NCBI RefSeq assembly: GCF_036084755.1
Contig: NZ_CP107968.1
Span: 3,044,501-3,108,500, forward strand
Source: Streptomyces sp. NBC_00370
Lineage (GTDB): Bacteria > Actinomycetota > Actinomycetes > Streptomycetales > Streptomycetaceae
DNA length: 64,000 nt
Direction of reading: 5' to 3'
Numbering within the stretch: position 1 is the first letter of the stretch; the number at the start of each line of letters is the position of its first letter. Positions 51,748 through 61,226 of this stretch are shown piece after piece. Under the pieces are notes generated by a model, which saw only the letters and a list, made by a program, of their open reading frames with translations, was not told the origin of the DNA and searched no databases. The position numbers were made by a program, and so were the translations under genes.

Positions 51748-52779
51748 TCACCGCTGGTCACCGACCACCGCAGCCGCCCGGAGCAGCGCCTCTTCGCGCT
51801 CCGGGCTGATGCCCTTCGCCTCGCGGCCCGTACGGGACGGACCGAACGCCTCGTCCATGCCGCCCGGCCCGAACAGCCAACTCGCCGTGTCCCGTACGGA
51901 CTCGGCGACCGGGCGGCAGCGCAGACCCGCCCCGATCGCCTTCGCCGAGCTGGGCCGCCAGACGGCCGTGAATTCGCCCTCGCGCGGTGCCCACAAGGGC
52001 AGTTCGGTCCACACCGCGATCTCGTGCTCGGTCAGGATCTCGTCGGGCACCCACACCAGTTCGGCCTTGCGGCCGGTCTCGGCGAGGCAGAGGTCGAGGA
52101 ACTCGCCCCACGTCGTGTTCGCGGGCGTACCGCTGACCAGGTACGTCCCCGAGTCCTCGGCCTCGATCCGGTCGAGGCCGAAGATCGCGATGTCCCGTGC
52201 GTCGATCAGCTGCATCTCGTTGTCCGGCGCGCCGGGCGCGGCCACCCGGCCGCCCTGTGCGGTGCGCGACAGCCACCAGGTGAGCCGCTGCGCGCGGTCA
52301 TGCGGGCCCATGATCAGGCCGGGTTCGAGGATCAACGAGCGGCCGGGGAAGCCCTGTTCGACGGCCAGTTGGCAGCCGACCTTGAGCTTGCCGTAGTCGC
52401 CGTCGTCGGGTCCCGCCTGCGGATCGCCCCCGTGCTGGGGCGAGTTCTCGTCCACCGGCTCGGAGGGCCAGCCGGGGCGCGCGTTGATGGAGGAGACGAA
52501 CAGGTAGGTGGCGGCGGCGGAGGCGAGCGCGGCGACCGAGGCTCCGACGACCTTGGGGACATAGCCGCAGACGTCCACGACCGCGTCCCACGGGCCGGCT
52601 TCGGCCAGCCGCGCCAGGTCCTCTTCACTCTCCCGGTCGCCGCGTACGCTCCGCGCGCCCGCCGGGTCGGACTGCGTCTTCCCCCGGTTGAAAGTGGTCA
52701 CGTCCCAACCACGTCGCAGTCCCTCCTCGACGAACGCCCGTCCGAGGAATACCGATCCGCCGATCACCAGAAGTCTCAT
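51748..52779 (-). CDS. NAD-dependent epimerase/dehydratase
   Basis: 343 residues from ATG 52779. Extended SDR fold: MRLLVIGGSVFLGRAFVEEGLRRGWDVTTFNRGK nucleotide site, GPWDAVVDVCGYVPKVVGASVAAL, and LFVSSINARPGW with a Ser where others have the YxxxK. The longer upstream reading frame runs through repeats and is not real. Homologues act on nucleotide sugars or are isoflavone-reductase-like. Activity uncertain as the Tyr catalyst is unclear. Confidence 0.82.
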   Translation of the reverse strand: MRLLVIGGSVFLGRAFVEEGLRRGWDVTTFNRGKTQSDPAGARSVRGDRESEEDLARLAEAGPWDAVVDVCGYVPKVVGASVAALASAAATYLFVSSINARPGWPSEPVDENSPQHGGDPQAGPDDGDYGKLKVGCQLAVEQGFPGRSLILEPGLIMGPHDRAQRLTWWLSRTAQGGRVAAPGAPDNEMQLIDARDIAIFGLDRIEAEDSGTYLVSGTPANTTWGEFLDLCLAETGRKAELVWVPDEILTEHEIAVWTELPLWAPREGEFTAVWRPSSAKAIGAGLRCRPVAESVRDTASWLFGPGGMDEAFGPSRTGREAKGISPEREEALLRAAAVVGDQR

Positions 52780-52809
52780 GTGCCCGAGTGTGGGCGACGG
52801 CTGCCGCGA

Positions 52810-52848
52810 GCGGAACCGCAGTCTGCCGAGGGCAGATCGCGGTTCCGC
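52810..52848 (-). terminator. long hairpin after the LLM oxidoreductase
   Basis: GCGGAACCGC (52810-52819) pairs with GCGGTTCCGC (52839-52848), and inner AGTCTGCC with GGCAGATC (two mismatches) around GAG. Ends transcripts of the minus-strand gene at 52917 before the epimerase. Confidence 0.75.
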
Positions 52849-52860
52849 CAGCATCGCAAG

Positions 52861-52905
52861 CACCGCCAGCACCGCCAGCACCGCCAGCACCGCCAGCAGC
52901 GGAAG
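52861..52905. repeat. 9-bp tandem repeat, five copies
   Basis: CACCGCCAG repeated exactly five times. Non-coding, between the LLM gene end and the hairpin. Confidence 0.95.
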
Positions 52906-52916
52906 CGGCCGACCCG

Positions 52917-53996
52917 TCAGGCCGTCGGCAGCCCGTACTCGTCCGCGATCAGCTCGTAGCTCCGCAGCCGCGCCTCGACCCCGTGCGCGTTGGCCGTGAT
53001 CATCATCTCGTCCGCGCCCGTTCGCTTCTGCAGCCCGTCAAGGCCCGCCCTGACCTCGTCGGCCGTGCCGTGGATGAGGTTGCCGAGCCAGCTGTTGACG
53101 AACTCCTCCTCCATCGGGCTCCACGGGTGCGCCTCGGCCTCTTCGGGCGTCGGCACGAGCCCGGGGCGGCCGGTGCGCAGCCGGACCATCGACAGGGCGC
53201 CGGTCATCACCTGGCGGCGCGCCTCCTTCTCGGTCTCGGAGGCGAAGGCGCCGACGCCGATCATCGCGTACGGCGCGTCGAGGAAGACCGAAGGGCGGAA
53301 GGACTCGCGGTAGAGGTCCAGCGCGGGGATGGTGTTCTGCGCGGAGAAGTGGTGCGCGAAGGCGAAGGGCAGTCCGAGCATCCCGGACAGCTGGGCGCTG
53401 AACCCTGAGGAGCCGAGCAGCCAGATCGGCGGCCGTCCCGTCGGCCCCTGCACCGGTCCGGGCACGGCGTGGATACGGGAGTACGGGTGGCCGTCGGGGA
53501 AGTCGTCGTCCAGGAACCGGGTCAGCTCGGCGACCTGCTGCGGGAAGTCGTCGGCCCCCGCGTCGGGCCGGTCCGTGCGGCGCAGCGCCGCGGCCGTGGC
53601 GCCGTCGGTACCGGGGGCGCGGCCGAGGCCGAGATCGATACGGCCCGGCGCGAGCGCTTCGAGCGTGCCGAACTGCTCGGCGATCACCAGCGGCGCGTGG
53701 TTGGGCAGCATCACGCCGCCCGAGCCGAGCCGGATGCGCTCGGTGTGGGCGGCGAGATGGGCGAGGATCACCGCGGGGGACGAGGAGGCGATGCCGGGCA
53801 TCGAGTGGTGCTCGGCGAGCCAGTGCCGGTGGTAGCCCCTGCGCTCGGCCAGCTGCGCGAGCGCGACGCTGTTGCGCAGGGCCTCCGTCGCTGTGGTGCC
53901 GCTGCCCACCGTGGCCAGGTCCAGTACGGACAGCGGTACGGGTGCGGTCCCCAGTGCCGTGCCGCGGATGTCCGTGCCACTGATCGCGTCGTCCAC
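52917..53996 (-). CDS. LLM-class flavin-dependent oxidoreductase
   Basis: 359 residues from GTG 53996. Luciferase-like barrel: [84 protein letters not shown], then [15 protein letters not shown] and [30 protein letters not shown] or F420 cofactor; substrate unknown. Alone on the minus strand between an epimerase and the racemase pair. Confidence 0.9.
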   Translation of the reverse strand: MDDAISGTDIRGTALGTAPVPLSVLDLATVGSGTTATEALRNSVALAQLAERRGYHRHWLAEHHSMPGIASSSPAVILAHLAAHTERIRLGSGGVMLPNHAPLVIAEQFGTLEALAPGRIDLGLGRAPGTDGATAAALRRTDRPDAGADDFPQQVAELTRFLDDDFPDGHPYSRIHAVPGPVQGPTGRPPIWLLGSSGFSAQLSGMLGLPFAFAHHFSAQNTIPALDLYRESFRPSVFLDAPYAMIGVGAFASETEKEARRQVMTGALSMVRLRTGRPGLVPTPEEAEAHPWSPMEEEFVNSWLGNLIHGTADEVRAGLDGLQKRTGADEMMITANAHGVEARLRSYELIADEYGLPTA

Positions 53997-54131
53997 GGGT
54001 GAAGCCTTCCTGCGCGGGAATTACGGATAACTCCCGCGTAACAGGAGGGGTGCTCCGGTTATTCCCCGGCGAGGCGAGGTGAGGCGACGTGAGGCGAGGC
54101 GACAGGAGGACCGCCGGACCGCTGGGAGGGC

Positions 54132-54854
54132 CTACGACACCCGCTTCGCGAACAGCGTGCCCAGCTTGGGGGCCCAGGCCTGCCGCTCAGCGAGCCGCAG
54201 ACCCTCCCAGACCGTGACCTGGTTCGCGGTGAGGACCGGCTTCCCGAGGATCTCCTCCAGCTCGGGCAGGTACGCCGCCGTGTGCAGCGCGGTGTCCGGC
54301 AGGAGCACGACCTCGGCGTCCGGGTGGTCGCCCGCCCTGGCCAGCTCCAGCACCTCGTCGCGGCCCCAGGTGCCGACCTCGGCCGCGGTGATGATGCCGC
54401 TGGCCCGGTCGGACACGACCTCGGCGCCCGACGCCTTCAGGAAGTCGGTGAAGTAGCCGGTGACGTCCTCGGGGTACGTGGCGGCGACGGCGACCCGTTC
54501 GGCGCCGAGCGCGGTGATCGCGTGGGCGAAGGCGAACGACGTGCTGGACGCGGGGAGTCCGGCCGCCAGGGCCAGCGTGCGCACCTGCTCGTGCGCGCCG
54601 TCCCAGCCGTACACGAAGCTTCCGCTCGTGCAGGCCCAGACCACCGAGTCGGCGCCTGCCAGCCGCAGCTCCTCGACGCCCTCGGCGAGCCGCTCGTCGG
54701 CCCCCATCCGGATCAGCGCGTCGACGCGGTGGGCGTCCTCGCCGATCTCCGTGTGGAACAGCGGCAGCCTGATGTCGCTGTCGAAGAGCATCTCGATGCG
54801 CGGATAGTCGTCCTCCGCGGAGTACCCGGGATAGAGGAGTCCGACGGTCGTCAT
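54132..54854 (-). CDS. Asp/Glu racemase-family protein, first Cys only
   Basis: 240 residues from ATG 54854, which overlaps the upstream TGA (ATGA). Maleate isomerase/racemase fold: MTTVGLLYPGYSAEDDYPRIEMLF, Cys75 in VVWACTSGSFVYG (first catalytic Cys). The expected second Cys is Asp187 in VVLLPDTALHTAAYLPELEEILGKPVLTANQVTVWEGL. A single-Cys member cannot act as a normal two-base racemase; decarboxylase or isomerase-like or regulatory roles are possible (compare EutA of ectoine clusters). Coupled to the two-Cys paralogue. Confidence 0.82.
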   Translation of the reverse strand: MTTVGLLYPGYSAEDDYPRIEMLFDSDIRLPLFHTEIGEDAHRVDALIRMGADERLAEGVEELRLAGADSVVWACTSGSFVYGWDGAHEQVRTLALAAGLPASSTSFAFAHAITALGAERVAVAATYPEDVTGYFTDFLKASGAEVVSDRASGIITAAEVGTWGRDEVLELARAGDHPDAEVVLLPDTALHTAAYLPELEEILGKPVLTANQVTVWEGLRLAERQAWAPKLGTLFAKRVS

Positions 54855-55699
54855 GTCCAGCCTTCCTGTTCGTCCGGCGGCTGCTCCGGCGGCTGGATCT
54901 GCTTGGGCAGCACCGGTTCCTGTACCTGGAGCACGGGCTCCGACAGCACCGGCCGCGCCGGAGGCGGGTCGAGCAGCAGTCGCTGGTACGGACCGACGGC
55001 GTGTGCGCCGAGCTTGCGCAGTGCGGACCACATGGTGACCTGGTTGGCCGACAGCACGGGTATGCGCAGTTCGGCCTCCAGCTGCGGTATCACGTCGTAC
55101 GTCGCAAGGTTGGTGCAGCTGATGAAGAGCGCGTCGGCCGCCCCTACGACGGCCTGCCGCGCCATATCCATGACCGAGCGGTACGGGACCTTCCAGATGT
55201 CCCGGGTCAGCCCCAGAAAAGCGCGACCAGTGACGGCTACCCCCACCTCTGCCAGGTACTCCTCAAGCGAGCGGGTGACCGACTCCGTATAGGGCGTGAC
55301 CAGCGCGATCCGGGTGGCGCCCAGCTCGGCCAGCGCCTCGACGAGGGCGCCGGAGGTGGTGACCGACGGGACGTCGCCCGCCCGGGTCATCGCCTCGCAC
55401 ATGGCGCGCTCGCCGGCCGGGCCGCCGACGAAGCTGCCCGAAGCGCAGGCGTAGGCGATGACTTCGGGTTCGGAGGCGCCGAGCGCCCGTACCGCCTCGT
55501 CGAGGGTTTCGTGCTCGCTGACCAGCCTGGCGAGGTCCAGGGACACCTCGACGGGCACGTACGGGGTTCTGGTCAGCCGCAGCGAGATGTTGTCGGGTAC
55601 CCAGCGCCACAGTTCGCGGTCGAGGGCGAAGTCGAAAGGAGCGACCACACCCACACCACGCTGCGGCTGCGGCCCGCCAAGAAAGGAGACATTCAACAC
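54851..55699 (-). CDS. Asp/Glu racemase-family protein, both Cys present
   Basis: 282 residues from GTG 55699 (AAGGGGG upstream); TTG just downstream and an earlier start are possible. Cys85 in IAYACASGSFVGG and Cys195 in LFISCTNLATYDVIPQLEAELRIPVLSANQVTMWSALR are the two thiols of the maleate cis-trans isomerase/racemase fold. A Pro-rich C-terminal tail (LLDPPPARPVLSEPVLQVQEPVLP) is unusual. The stop overlaps the paralogue start. Divergent from the dehydrogenase operon. Confidence 0.82.
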   Translation of the reverse strand: MLNVSFLGGPQPQRGVGVVAPFDFALDRELWRWVPDNISLRLTRTPYVPVEVSLDLARLVSEHETLDEAVRALGASEPEVIAYACASGSFVGGPAGERAMCEAMTRAGDVPSVTTSGALVEALAELGATRIALVTPYTESVTRSLEEYLAEVGVAVTGRAFLGLTRDIWKVPYRSVMDMARQAVVGAADALFISCTNLATYDVIPQLEAELRIPVLSANQVTMWSALRKLGAHAVGPYQRLLLDPPPARPVLSEPVLQVQEPVLPKQIQPPEQPPDEQEGWT

Positions 55700-55887
55700 T
55701 GGCCCCCTTACGGACCGGTCGCGGAGCAGCCGGTCATCGGGTCTTGTTGACGAAGGTAGGAGCACGGTGCGAGCGTGGTCAATCCGTACAAGTCAGACGT
55801 TGCATCGAATTTTCCCGAGCGAAATCTGCGCACCCGCCGCAGCGCCGGCTCCGGCTCCCCCACACCGCACCGAAGGGGTTCGACCCG

Positions 55888-56838
55888 ATGGCTGATCCGA
55901 CCCTCCTCGTCCTGGAGACCGACCCGCCGCCGCGGCTCGGTCGGCTCACCGGGCGGGCCACCGTCCGGTACGCGGACGAGTCCAATCTCGCCGAACAACT
56001 CCCTTATGCGGACGCCCTGTTGGTCTGGGACTTCAGCTCCGGAGCGGTCCGTGACGCGTGGCCGGGCGACGGGCCGAGGCCGCGCTGGGTGCACACCGCG
56101 AGCGCGGGTGTGGACAAGCTGATGTGCCCCGAGCTGATCGCGTCCGACACGATCGTCACCAACGCGCGCGGCATCTTCGAGGAACCCATCGCCGAGTACG
56201 TCGCGGGGCTCGTCCTCGCCATGGCGAAGGATCTCCCCGGGACCCTGGAGCTGCAGCGCCGGCACCGGTGGCGGCACCGCGAGGGGATACGGGTCAGCGG
56301 CAGCCGCGCGACCGTCGTCGGCTCGGGCCCCATCGGGCTCGCCGTCGCCGCGACGCTGAAGGCGCTCGGGGTGACCACGGCCGTCACCGGACGGACGGCG
56401 CGGCGCGGCATCCACGGTCCGGAGCAGCTGCCCCGGCTGCTCGCCGGTGCGGACTGGGTGATCTGCGCGGCGCCGCTCACCGACGACACCCGCGGCATGT
56501 TCGACGCGCGCCTCTTCGGGCTGATGCAGCCGTCGGCGCGCTTCATCAACGTGGGGCGGGGGCAGCTCGTGGTCGAGGACGACCTGGTCGCGGCGCTCAC
56601 CAGCCGGTGGATCGCGGGCGCGGCGCTCGACGTGTTCGAGCACGAGCCGCTGGACGCGGCGAGCGCGCTGTGGGACGTGCCGGGGCTGATCGTCTCCCCG
56701 CACATGAGCGGCGACACCGTCGGCTGGCGCGACCGGCTGGGAGAGCAGTTCATCGAATTGTACGAACTTTGGTCCGCCGGAAAGCCCCTCACGAACGTGG
56801 TCGACAAGAAACGTGGGTACGTGACCGGCCATGACTGA
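55888..56838 (+). CDS. D-2-hydroxyacid dehydrogenase
   Basis: 316 residues from ATG 55888. NAD-binding domain: TVVGSGPIGLAVAATLKALGVTTAVTGR, then INVGRGQLVVEDDLVAALTSRWIAGAALDVFEHEPL with Arg in GRGQ, and His in IVSPHMSGD. The N-terminal part (VRYADESNLAEQLPYADALLVWDF) completes the substrate domain. Reduces 2-keto acids to D-hydroxyacids or the reverse. Overlaps the amidase start by 8 bp: one operon. Expected part of a catabolic route with the racemases. Confidence 0.9.
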   Translation: MADPTLLVLETDPPPRLGRLTGRATVRYADESNLAEQLPYADALLVWDFSSGAVRDAWPGDGPRPRWVHTASAGVDKLMCPELIASDTIVTNARGIFEEPIAEYVAGLVLAMAKDLPGTLELQRRHRWRHREGIRVSGSRATVVGSGPIGLAVAATLKALGVTTAVTGRTARRGIHGPEQLPRLLAGADWVICAAPLTDDTRGMFDARLFGLMQPSARFINVGRGQLVVEDDLVAALTSRWIAGAALDVFEHEPLDAASALWDVPGLIVSPHMSGDTVGWRDRLGEQFIELYELWSAGKPLTNVVDKKRGYVTGHD

Positions 56839-58255
56839 TCCGACGTTCCTGACCGACCTCACGGCGCGGCAGCTCGTCGCCGGCTACGAGAGGGGCGACT
56901 TCTCGCCCGTGGACGCGACGCGCGCCGTGCTGGACCGTATCGAGACGGTACAGCCGCTGGTCAACGCGTTCACCAGGGTCGACGCCGACGCGGCGCTCGC
57001 GCAGGCGGAGGCGTCCACCGCGCGGTGGCTCAGAAAGGAGCCGCAGGGGCTGCTGGACGGGGTGCCGGTCTCGGTGAAGGACCTGATCCTCCAGCGCGGC
57101 GGCCCCACCCTGCGCGGGTCGAGGACCGTCTCGGCGGCCGGCGCGTGGGACGAGGACGCGCCGTCGGTGGCGCGGCTGCGGGAGCACGGCGCCGTGTTCG
57201 TCGGCAAGACGACGACGCCCGAGTTCGGCTGGAAGGGCGTCACGGACTCGCCGCTGACCGGCGTCACCCGCAATCCGTACGACCTGCTGCGCACCTCGGG
57301 CGGCTCCAGCGGGGGCAGCGCCGCCGCGGTGGCGCTGGGCGCAGCGCCACTGTCGATCGGTACGGACGGCGGAGGTTCGGTGCGGATCCCGGCCTCGTTC
57401 TGCGGGATCTTCGGGCTGAAGCCGACGTACGGGCGGGTGCCGCTGTATCCGTCGAGCCCGTTCGGCACGCTCGCGCACGCGGGTCCGATGACGCGGGACG
57501 CGGCCGACGCGGCGCTGCTGCTCGACGTGATCAGCGGGGCCGACTGGCGCGACTGGTCGCAGCTGGCCCCGGCGCCCGGCGTCAGCGGCGCCCTGGACAG
57601 CGGGGTGCGGGGGCTGCGGATCGCGTATTCGCCCACCTTCGGCGGGCAGGTCGCGGTACGCCCCGCCGTGGCGCACGCGGTACGGCGCGCCGTCGGCCGG
57701 CTCGCCGAGCTCGGCGCGTACGTCGAAGAGGCCGATCCGGACAGCACGGACCAGGTGGCGGCGTTCCACACGCTGTGGTTCAGCGGGGCGGCCAGGGTGG
57801 CGCAGCCGCTCGGCGCCGACCAGCGCGAGCTGCTGGATCCGGGGCTGCGGGAGATCGTCGCCGAGGGGGAGCGGGCGAGCGCGCTCGACTATCTGACGGC
57901 GGTGGACGCGCGGATGGATCTCGGCAGGCGGCTCGGCCGGTTCCACGAGACGTACGACCTGCTGGTCACGCCGACGCTGCCGATCACCGCCTTCGAGGCG
58001 GGGGCCGAGACGCCCGGGGGCAGGGGTGGCCGCTGGACGTCCTGGACGCCGTTCACGTACCCGTTCAACCTGACGCAGCAGCCGGCCGCGACCGTGCCCT
58101 GCGGGGTGGACGAGGACGGGCTGCCGATCGGTCTGCAACTGGTCGCCGCACGGCACGCGGACGCGCTGGTGCTGCGCGCCGCGCACGCGCTGTACGAGTC
58201 GGGCGCCGCCCGGATCCCCGCGCCCGCCGGGGCCCCTACGCCCGCCGGAAGCTGA
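56831..58255 (+). CDS. amidase (amidase signature family)
   Basis: 474 residues from ATG 56831. Lys in VPVSVKDLIL, GGSSGGSAAAVALGAAPLSIGTDGGGSVRIPASFCGIFGLKPTYG holds the cis-Ser and Ser nucleophile. Normal length. Probably hydrolyses an amide or ureide in the pathway with the dehydrogenase, to which it is coupled. Its last 20 bp overlap the convergent DUF3830 gene. Confidence 0.92.
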   Translation: MTDPTFLTDLTARQLVAGYERGDFSPVDATRAVLDRIETVQPLVNAFTRVDADAALAQAEASTARWLRKEPQGLLDGVPVSVKDLILQRGGPTLRGSRTVSAAGAWDEDAPSVARLREHGAVFVGKTTTPEFGWKGVTDSPLTGVTRNPYDLLRTSGGSSGGSAAAVALGAAPLSIGTDGGGSVRIPASFCGIFGLKPTYGRVPLYPSSPFGTLAHAGPMTRDAADAALLLDVISGADWRDWSQLAPAPGVSGALDSGVRGLRIAYSPTFGGQVAVRPAVAHAVRRAVGRLAELGAYVEEADPDSTDQVAAFHTLWFSGAARVAQPLGADQRELLDPGLREIVAEGERASALDYLTAVDARMDLGRRLGRFHETYDLLVTPTLPITAFEAGAETPGGRGGRWTSWTPFTYPFNLTQQPAATVPCGVDEDGLPIGLQLVAARHADALVLRAAHALYESGAARIPAPAGAPTPAGS

Positions 58256-58733
58256 GCGTCTCGTCCACGGCGCCGGCCCGCCAGAGGTCCTGGCAGGCCT
58301 CCGCCATCGCGTCGAGCCCTTCGACCACGGAGCCCCAGACGATGCCGGGGACCCAGCCCACGTCGCCGTTGATCAGGAGATTGTTCCGCTCGTAGAACAG
58401 CGCGAGGTCCACGACCGTACGGCGGCCCCGTACGGCCTGCTCGTCGTATCCGTACGAGGCGGCGCCCAGCTCCGCCTCCGAGAAGGTGAAGTAGCACAGA
58501 TCGCCCGGGATGGGGGTGATGGTGGGGTTCTCCAGCGGCGGTTCCTCGGCGGCGAACGCCGGGAACAGGGCGTAGATCTCGTTGCGCGCGTACTTCGCGT
58601 GGTAGACGTCCGAACCGAGCGGCAGCGCCTCCCACACGGCGGCGCATGTGACCGGCGCCCGGTCGTCGAGGAGCTTCGCGGTGCACTGGACCCCGCGCTT
58701 GTCGAGTGATACCTGCACATAGCGCTCTGACAT
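58236..58733 (-). CDS. DUF3830 family (cyclophilin-like) protein
   Basis: 165 residues from ATG 58733. VQVSLDKRGVQCTAKLLDDRAPVTCAAVWEALPLGSDVYHAKYARNEIYALFPAF, then ENPTITPIPGDLCYFTFSEAELGAASYGYDEQAVRG matches DUF3830, a small beta-barrel of cyclophilin-like fold. Such proteins sit in ureide/amide catabolic clusters, function unproven. On the minus strand, divergent from the ehu operon by 199 bp, convergent overlap with the amidase. Confidence 0.8.
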   Translation of the reverse strand: MSERYVQVSLDKRGVQCTAKLLDDRAPVTCAAVWEALPLGSDVYHAKYARNEIYALFPAFAAEEPPLENPTITPIPGDLCYFTFSEAELGAASYGYDEQAVRGRRTVVDLALFYERNNLLINGDVGWVPGIVWGSVVEGLDAMAEACQDLWRAGAVDETLSFRRA

Positions 58734-58932
58734 CCTCGCAGCTTGCCCGGCCCCGGCTGATCGCACACGCCACCACGCGGACCGATCGGATCAGGCCACA
58801 GGAAGGTCTCCTTCCGGGCACTGTTTGGTTACACCCCCCAGGGGTCACGCTTAGAAATCCGGAGTCGGGCAGGTGCCCCCCATTGTCCGCAGCGTCTGAC
58901 CACGTTGTCCCGATCCGAGGAGATTTCGATCC

Positions 58933-59835
58933 ATGGCTGACTTCCCGAACCTGTCCCGCCGGGGCTTCCTCAGCCGCTCCGCGGCCGTCGGTGGACTGCT
59001 CGTCGTACCTGGTGCGCTGGCCGCGTGCAGCAAGACCGACAGCGGCGCGAGCACCGGCTCAGGAGCGCTCGACAAGCTTCGTAAACAGGGGTTCGTCCGG
59101 GTGGCGTACGCCAACGAGGCGCCGTACGGCTATACCGAGGGGGGCAAGCTCAAGGGCGAGGCCCCCGCGCTGCACCAGCAGATATTCAAGGCCCTCGGTG
59201 TCGACACACTGAAGCCCACGCTCTCCGACTTCGACGGTCTGATCCCGGGGTTGCAGGCGGGCAAGTACGACGTCGTCAGCGCGGGTATGGCGATCACGCC
59301 CGAGCGCTGCGCCAACGCCCTGTTCTCGGAGCCGGAGTTCATCTCCCCCACCGCGATGATGGTGAAGAAGGGCAACCCGAAGAACGTCACCGACCTGCCG
59401 TCCGCCAAGCAGGCCGGCATCACGATCGGTGTGATGGCGGGCGCCGTCGAGTCCTCGTACGCGGAGGGCGCGGGCATCGACTCGGGCAAGATCAAGACGC
59501 TGCAGAAGCCGCAGGACGGCGCGGACGCCGTCAAGAGCGGCCGGATCGACGCGTTCCTGCTCACCGGCATCTCGCTGCGCTGGCTCGCCAAGACCAACCC
59601 GGAGACGGAGGTCACCAAGGCCTTCGTGCCGGAGCTGAAGGGCAAGCCCCAGTACAGCCCGGGCGGCGCCGTCTTCCAGAAGGGCAACGAGGACCTGCGG
59701 GACGCCTTCAACAGGGAACTGAAGAAGATCGTCACGGACAAGTCCCGTTATGTGGAGCTGCTGACGCCGTACGGCTTCGGCGCCACGGAGATCCCACCGG
59801 CGACCCTGAAGACCGCCGACCTCTGCAAGGGATGA
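58933..59835 (+). CDS. ehuB: Ehu-type ABC transporter substrate-binding lipoprotein
   Basis: 300 residues. Tat-like lipoprotein signal SRRGFLSRS, lipobox LAAC (Cys32). Family 3 solute-binding fold: LRKQGFVRVAYANEAPYGYTEGGKLKGEAPALHQQIFKALGV, DGLIPGLQAGKYDVVSAGMAITPERC. Closest named family is the ectoine/hydroxyectoine binder EhuB, but the neighbouring genes are not the standard eut set, so ligand is uncertain. First gene of a four-gene transporter operon. Confidence 0.86.
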   Translation: MADFPNLSRRGFLSRSAAVGGLLVVPGALAACSKTDSGASTGSGALDKLRKQGFVRVAYANEAPYGYTEGGKLKGEAPALHQQIFKALGVDTLKPTLSDFDGLIPGLQAGKYDVVSAGMAITPERCANALFSEPEFISPTAMMVKKGNPKNVTDLPSAKQAGITIGVMAGAVESSYAEGAGIDSGKIKTLQKPQDGADAVKSGRIDAFLLTGISLRWLAKTNPETEVTKAFVPELKGKPQYSPGGAVFQKGNEDLRDAFNRELKKIVTDKSRYVELLTPYGFGATEIPPATLKTADLCKG

Positions 59836-59850
59836 CGGGACCGAGCCGGT

Positions 59851-60588
59851 ATGGGCGACTTCTTCACCACATTCTCCAACGACCTTCCCCAGGTGCGCTC
59901 AGGACTCTGGGTGACGGTCCAGGCCACGCTGCTCGGCGCGGCCCTCGCCTTCGTCCTGTCGCTGCTGCTGGGCCTGATGGCGGGCAGCCGGCTGGCGGTC
60001 GTACGGGTGGTCTCGCGCATCGTCGTCGAGTTCTTCCGCGGCACGTCGCTGTATGTCCAGCTGTTCTGGCTCTACTACGCGATGCCCCAGCTGACGGGAT
60101 ATCAACTCACCTCGATGATCTGCGGTGTCGTGGCCTTCGGGCTGAACTTCGGCGCCTACGGCTCCGAGGTCGTACGCGGCGGCGTCAACGCCGTACCGCG
60201 CGCGCAGTGGGAGGCGGCGATCGCGCTCAACATGAGCCCGTACAAACGGATGACGCGGGTGATCATGCCGCAGGCGTGGGCCCAGATGATCCCGTCCTTC
60301 ACCAACCTGCTGATCCAGCTGCTCAAGGCGACCCCGCTGCTGTGGCTGATCTCGGCGGCCGACCTGATGACCGTGATCCAGCAGATCAGGGACCGCACGG
60401 GTGAGTCCCTCACCTCGTACGCGACCTTGCTGGTCTTCTACTTCGTCCTCGCCTACATCCTCACGATGCTGATGAACCTGCTCGAACGGACGGCCAGGGC
60501 CAGGCTCGGCCAGCGGCCGGACAAGCGCAGTCTGCTGCGCAGCCGCAGCGCCGGCGACCCGGCGCTCACCGGAGGTGCGGCCCAATGA
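59851..60588 (+). CDS. ehuC: Ehu-type ABC transporter permease
   Basis: 245 residues, HisM-type permease with about five helices. ESF/EAA loop: QWEAAIALNMSPYKRMTRVIMPQAWAQMIPSFTNLLIQLLKATPLLWLIS. Starts 15 bp after ehuB; its TGA overlaps the next ATG (ATGA). Confidence 0.9.
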   Translation: MGDFFTTFSNDLPQVRSGLWVTVQATLLGAALAFVLSLLLGLMAGSRLAVVRVVSRIVVEFFRGTSLYVQLFWLYYAMPQLTGYQLTSMICGVVAFGLNFGAYGSEVVRGGVNAVPRAQWEAAIALNMSPYKRMTRVIMPQAWAQMIPSFTNLLIQLLKATPLLWLISAADLMTVIQQIRDRTGESLTSYATLLVFYFVLAYILTMLMNLLERTARARLGQRPDKRSLLRSRSAGDPALTGGAAQ

Positions 60589-61226
60589 GCAAGTTCGACT
60601 GGAACGCGGCATGGGACGCACTGCCCCTGCTGCTCAACGGGTTCAAGATCACCCTGCTGGCGACGGTGCTCGGCACCCTGGTCGCCGCCGTACTGGGCCT
60701 CGCCATCGCGGTGGCGGGACGCGCCCCTTCCCGGTGGGTGACGGTGCCGGTCCGCGCGGTGATGGAGTTCATCCGCTCCACCCCGCTGCTGGTGCAACTG
60801 GTCGGCGCGGCAGCGGTGTTCGCCTCCACGGAACCCCTGGTCATCGGGGTGATCGTGCTGGGCATCCACTACGCGACGTACACCTCCGAGGTGTACCGGG
60901 CCGGGATCGACGGTGTGCCGAAGGGCCAGTGGGAGGCCTGCCGCGCGCTGTCGATGTCACCACGGCGGACCTGGCAGGCCGTGATCCTGCCGCAGGCGGT
61001 GCGCAACGTACTGCCCGCCCTCGGCAACTACGCGATCTCCATGTTCAAGGAGACCCCTTTCCTGGCGGTCATCACGGTCCAGGAGATGGTCTTCGAGGCG
61101 CGGAAGTACGCGGGTGACCACTTCCAGTACACGGAGGCGTTCACCCTCGCCGGACTGATCTTCCTGATCGCGAGCTACCCGACCTCGCTGCTGATGAGAA
61201 AGCTGGAGAAGAGCCTTGGCCACTGA
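60585..61226 (+). CDS. ehuD: Ehu-type ABC transporter permease
   Basis: 213 residues, coupled by ATGA. EAA loop QWEACRALSMSPRRTWQAVILPQAVRNVLPALGNYAISMFKETPFL. Forms the channel with EhuC. Overlaps ehuA by 11 bp. Confidence 0.9.
   Translation: MSKFDWNAAWDALPLLLNGFKITLLATVLGTLVAAVLGLAIAVAGRAPSRWVTVPVRAVMEFIRSTPLLVQLVGAAAVFASTEPLVIGVIVLGIHYATYTSEVYRAGIDGVPKGQWEACRALSMSPRRTWQAVILPQAVRNVLPALGNYAISMFKETPFLAVITVQEMVFEARKYAGDHFQYTEAFTLAGLIFLIASYPTSLLMRKLEKSLGH

Noticed and set aside
52780..52890. N-terminal extension of the epimerase
   Set aside because: It reads through the 9-bp repeat (LAVLAVLAVLA) and the hairpin; ATG 52779 starts the Rossmann motif.
52861..52905. CRISPR-like array
   Set aside because: Units are 9 bp with no spacers; simple tandem repeat. 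No cas genes in the window.
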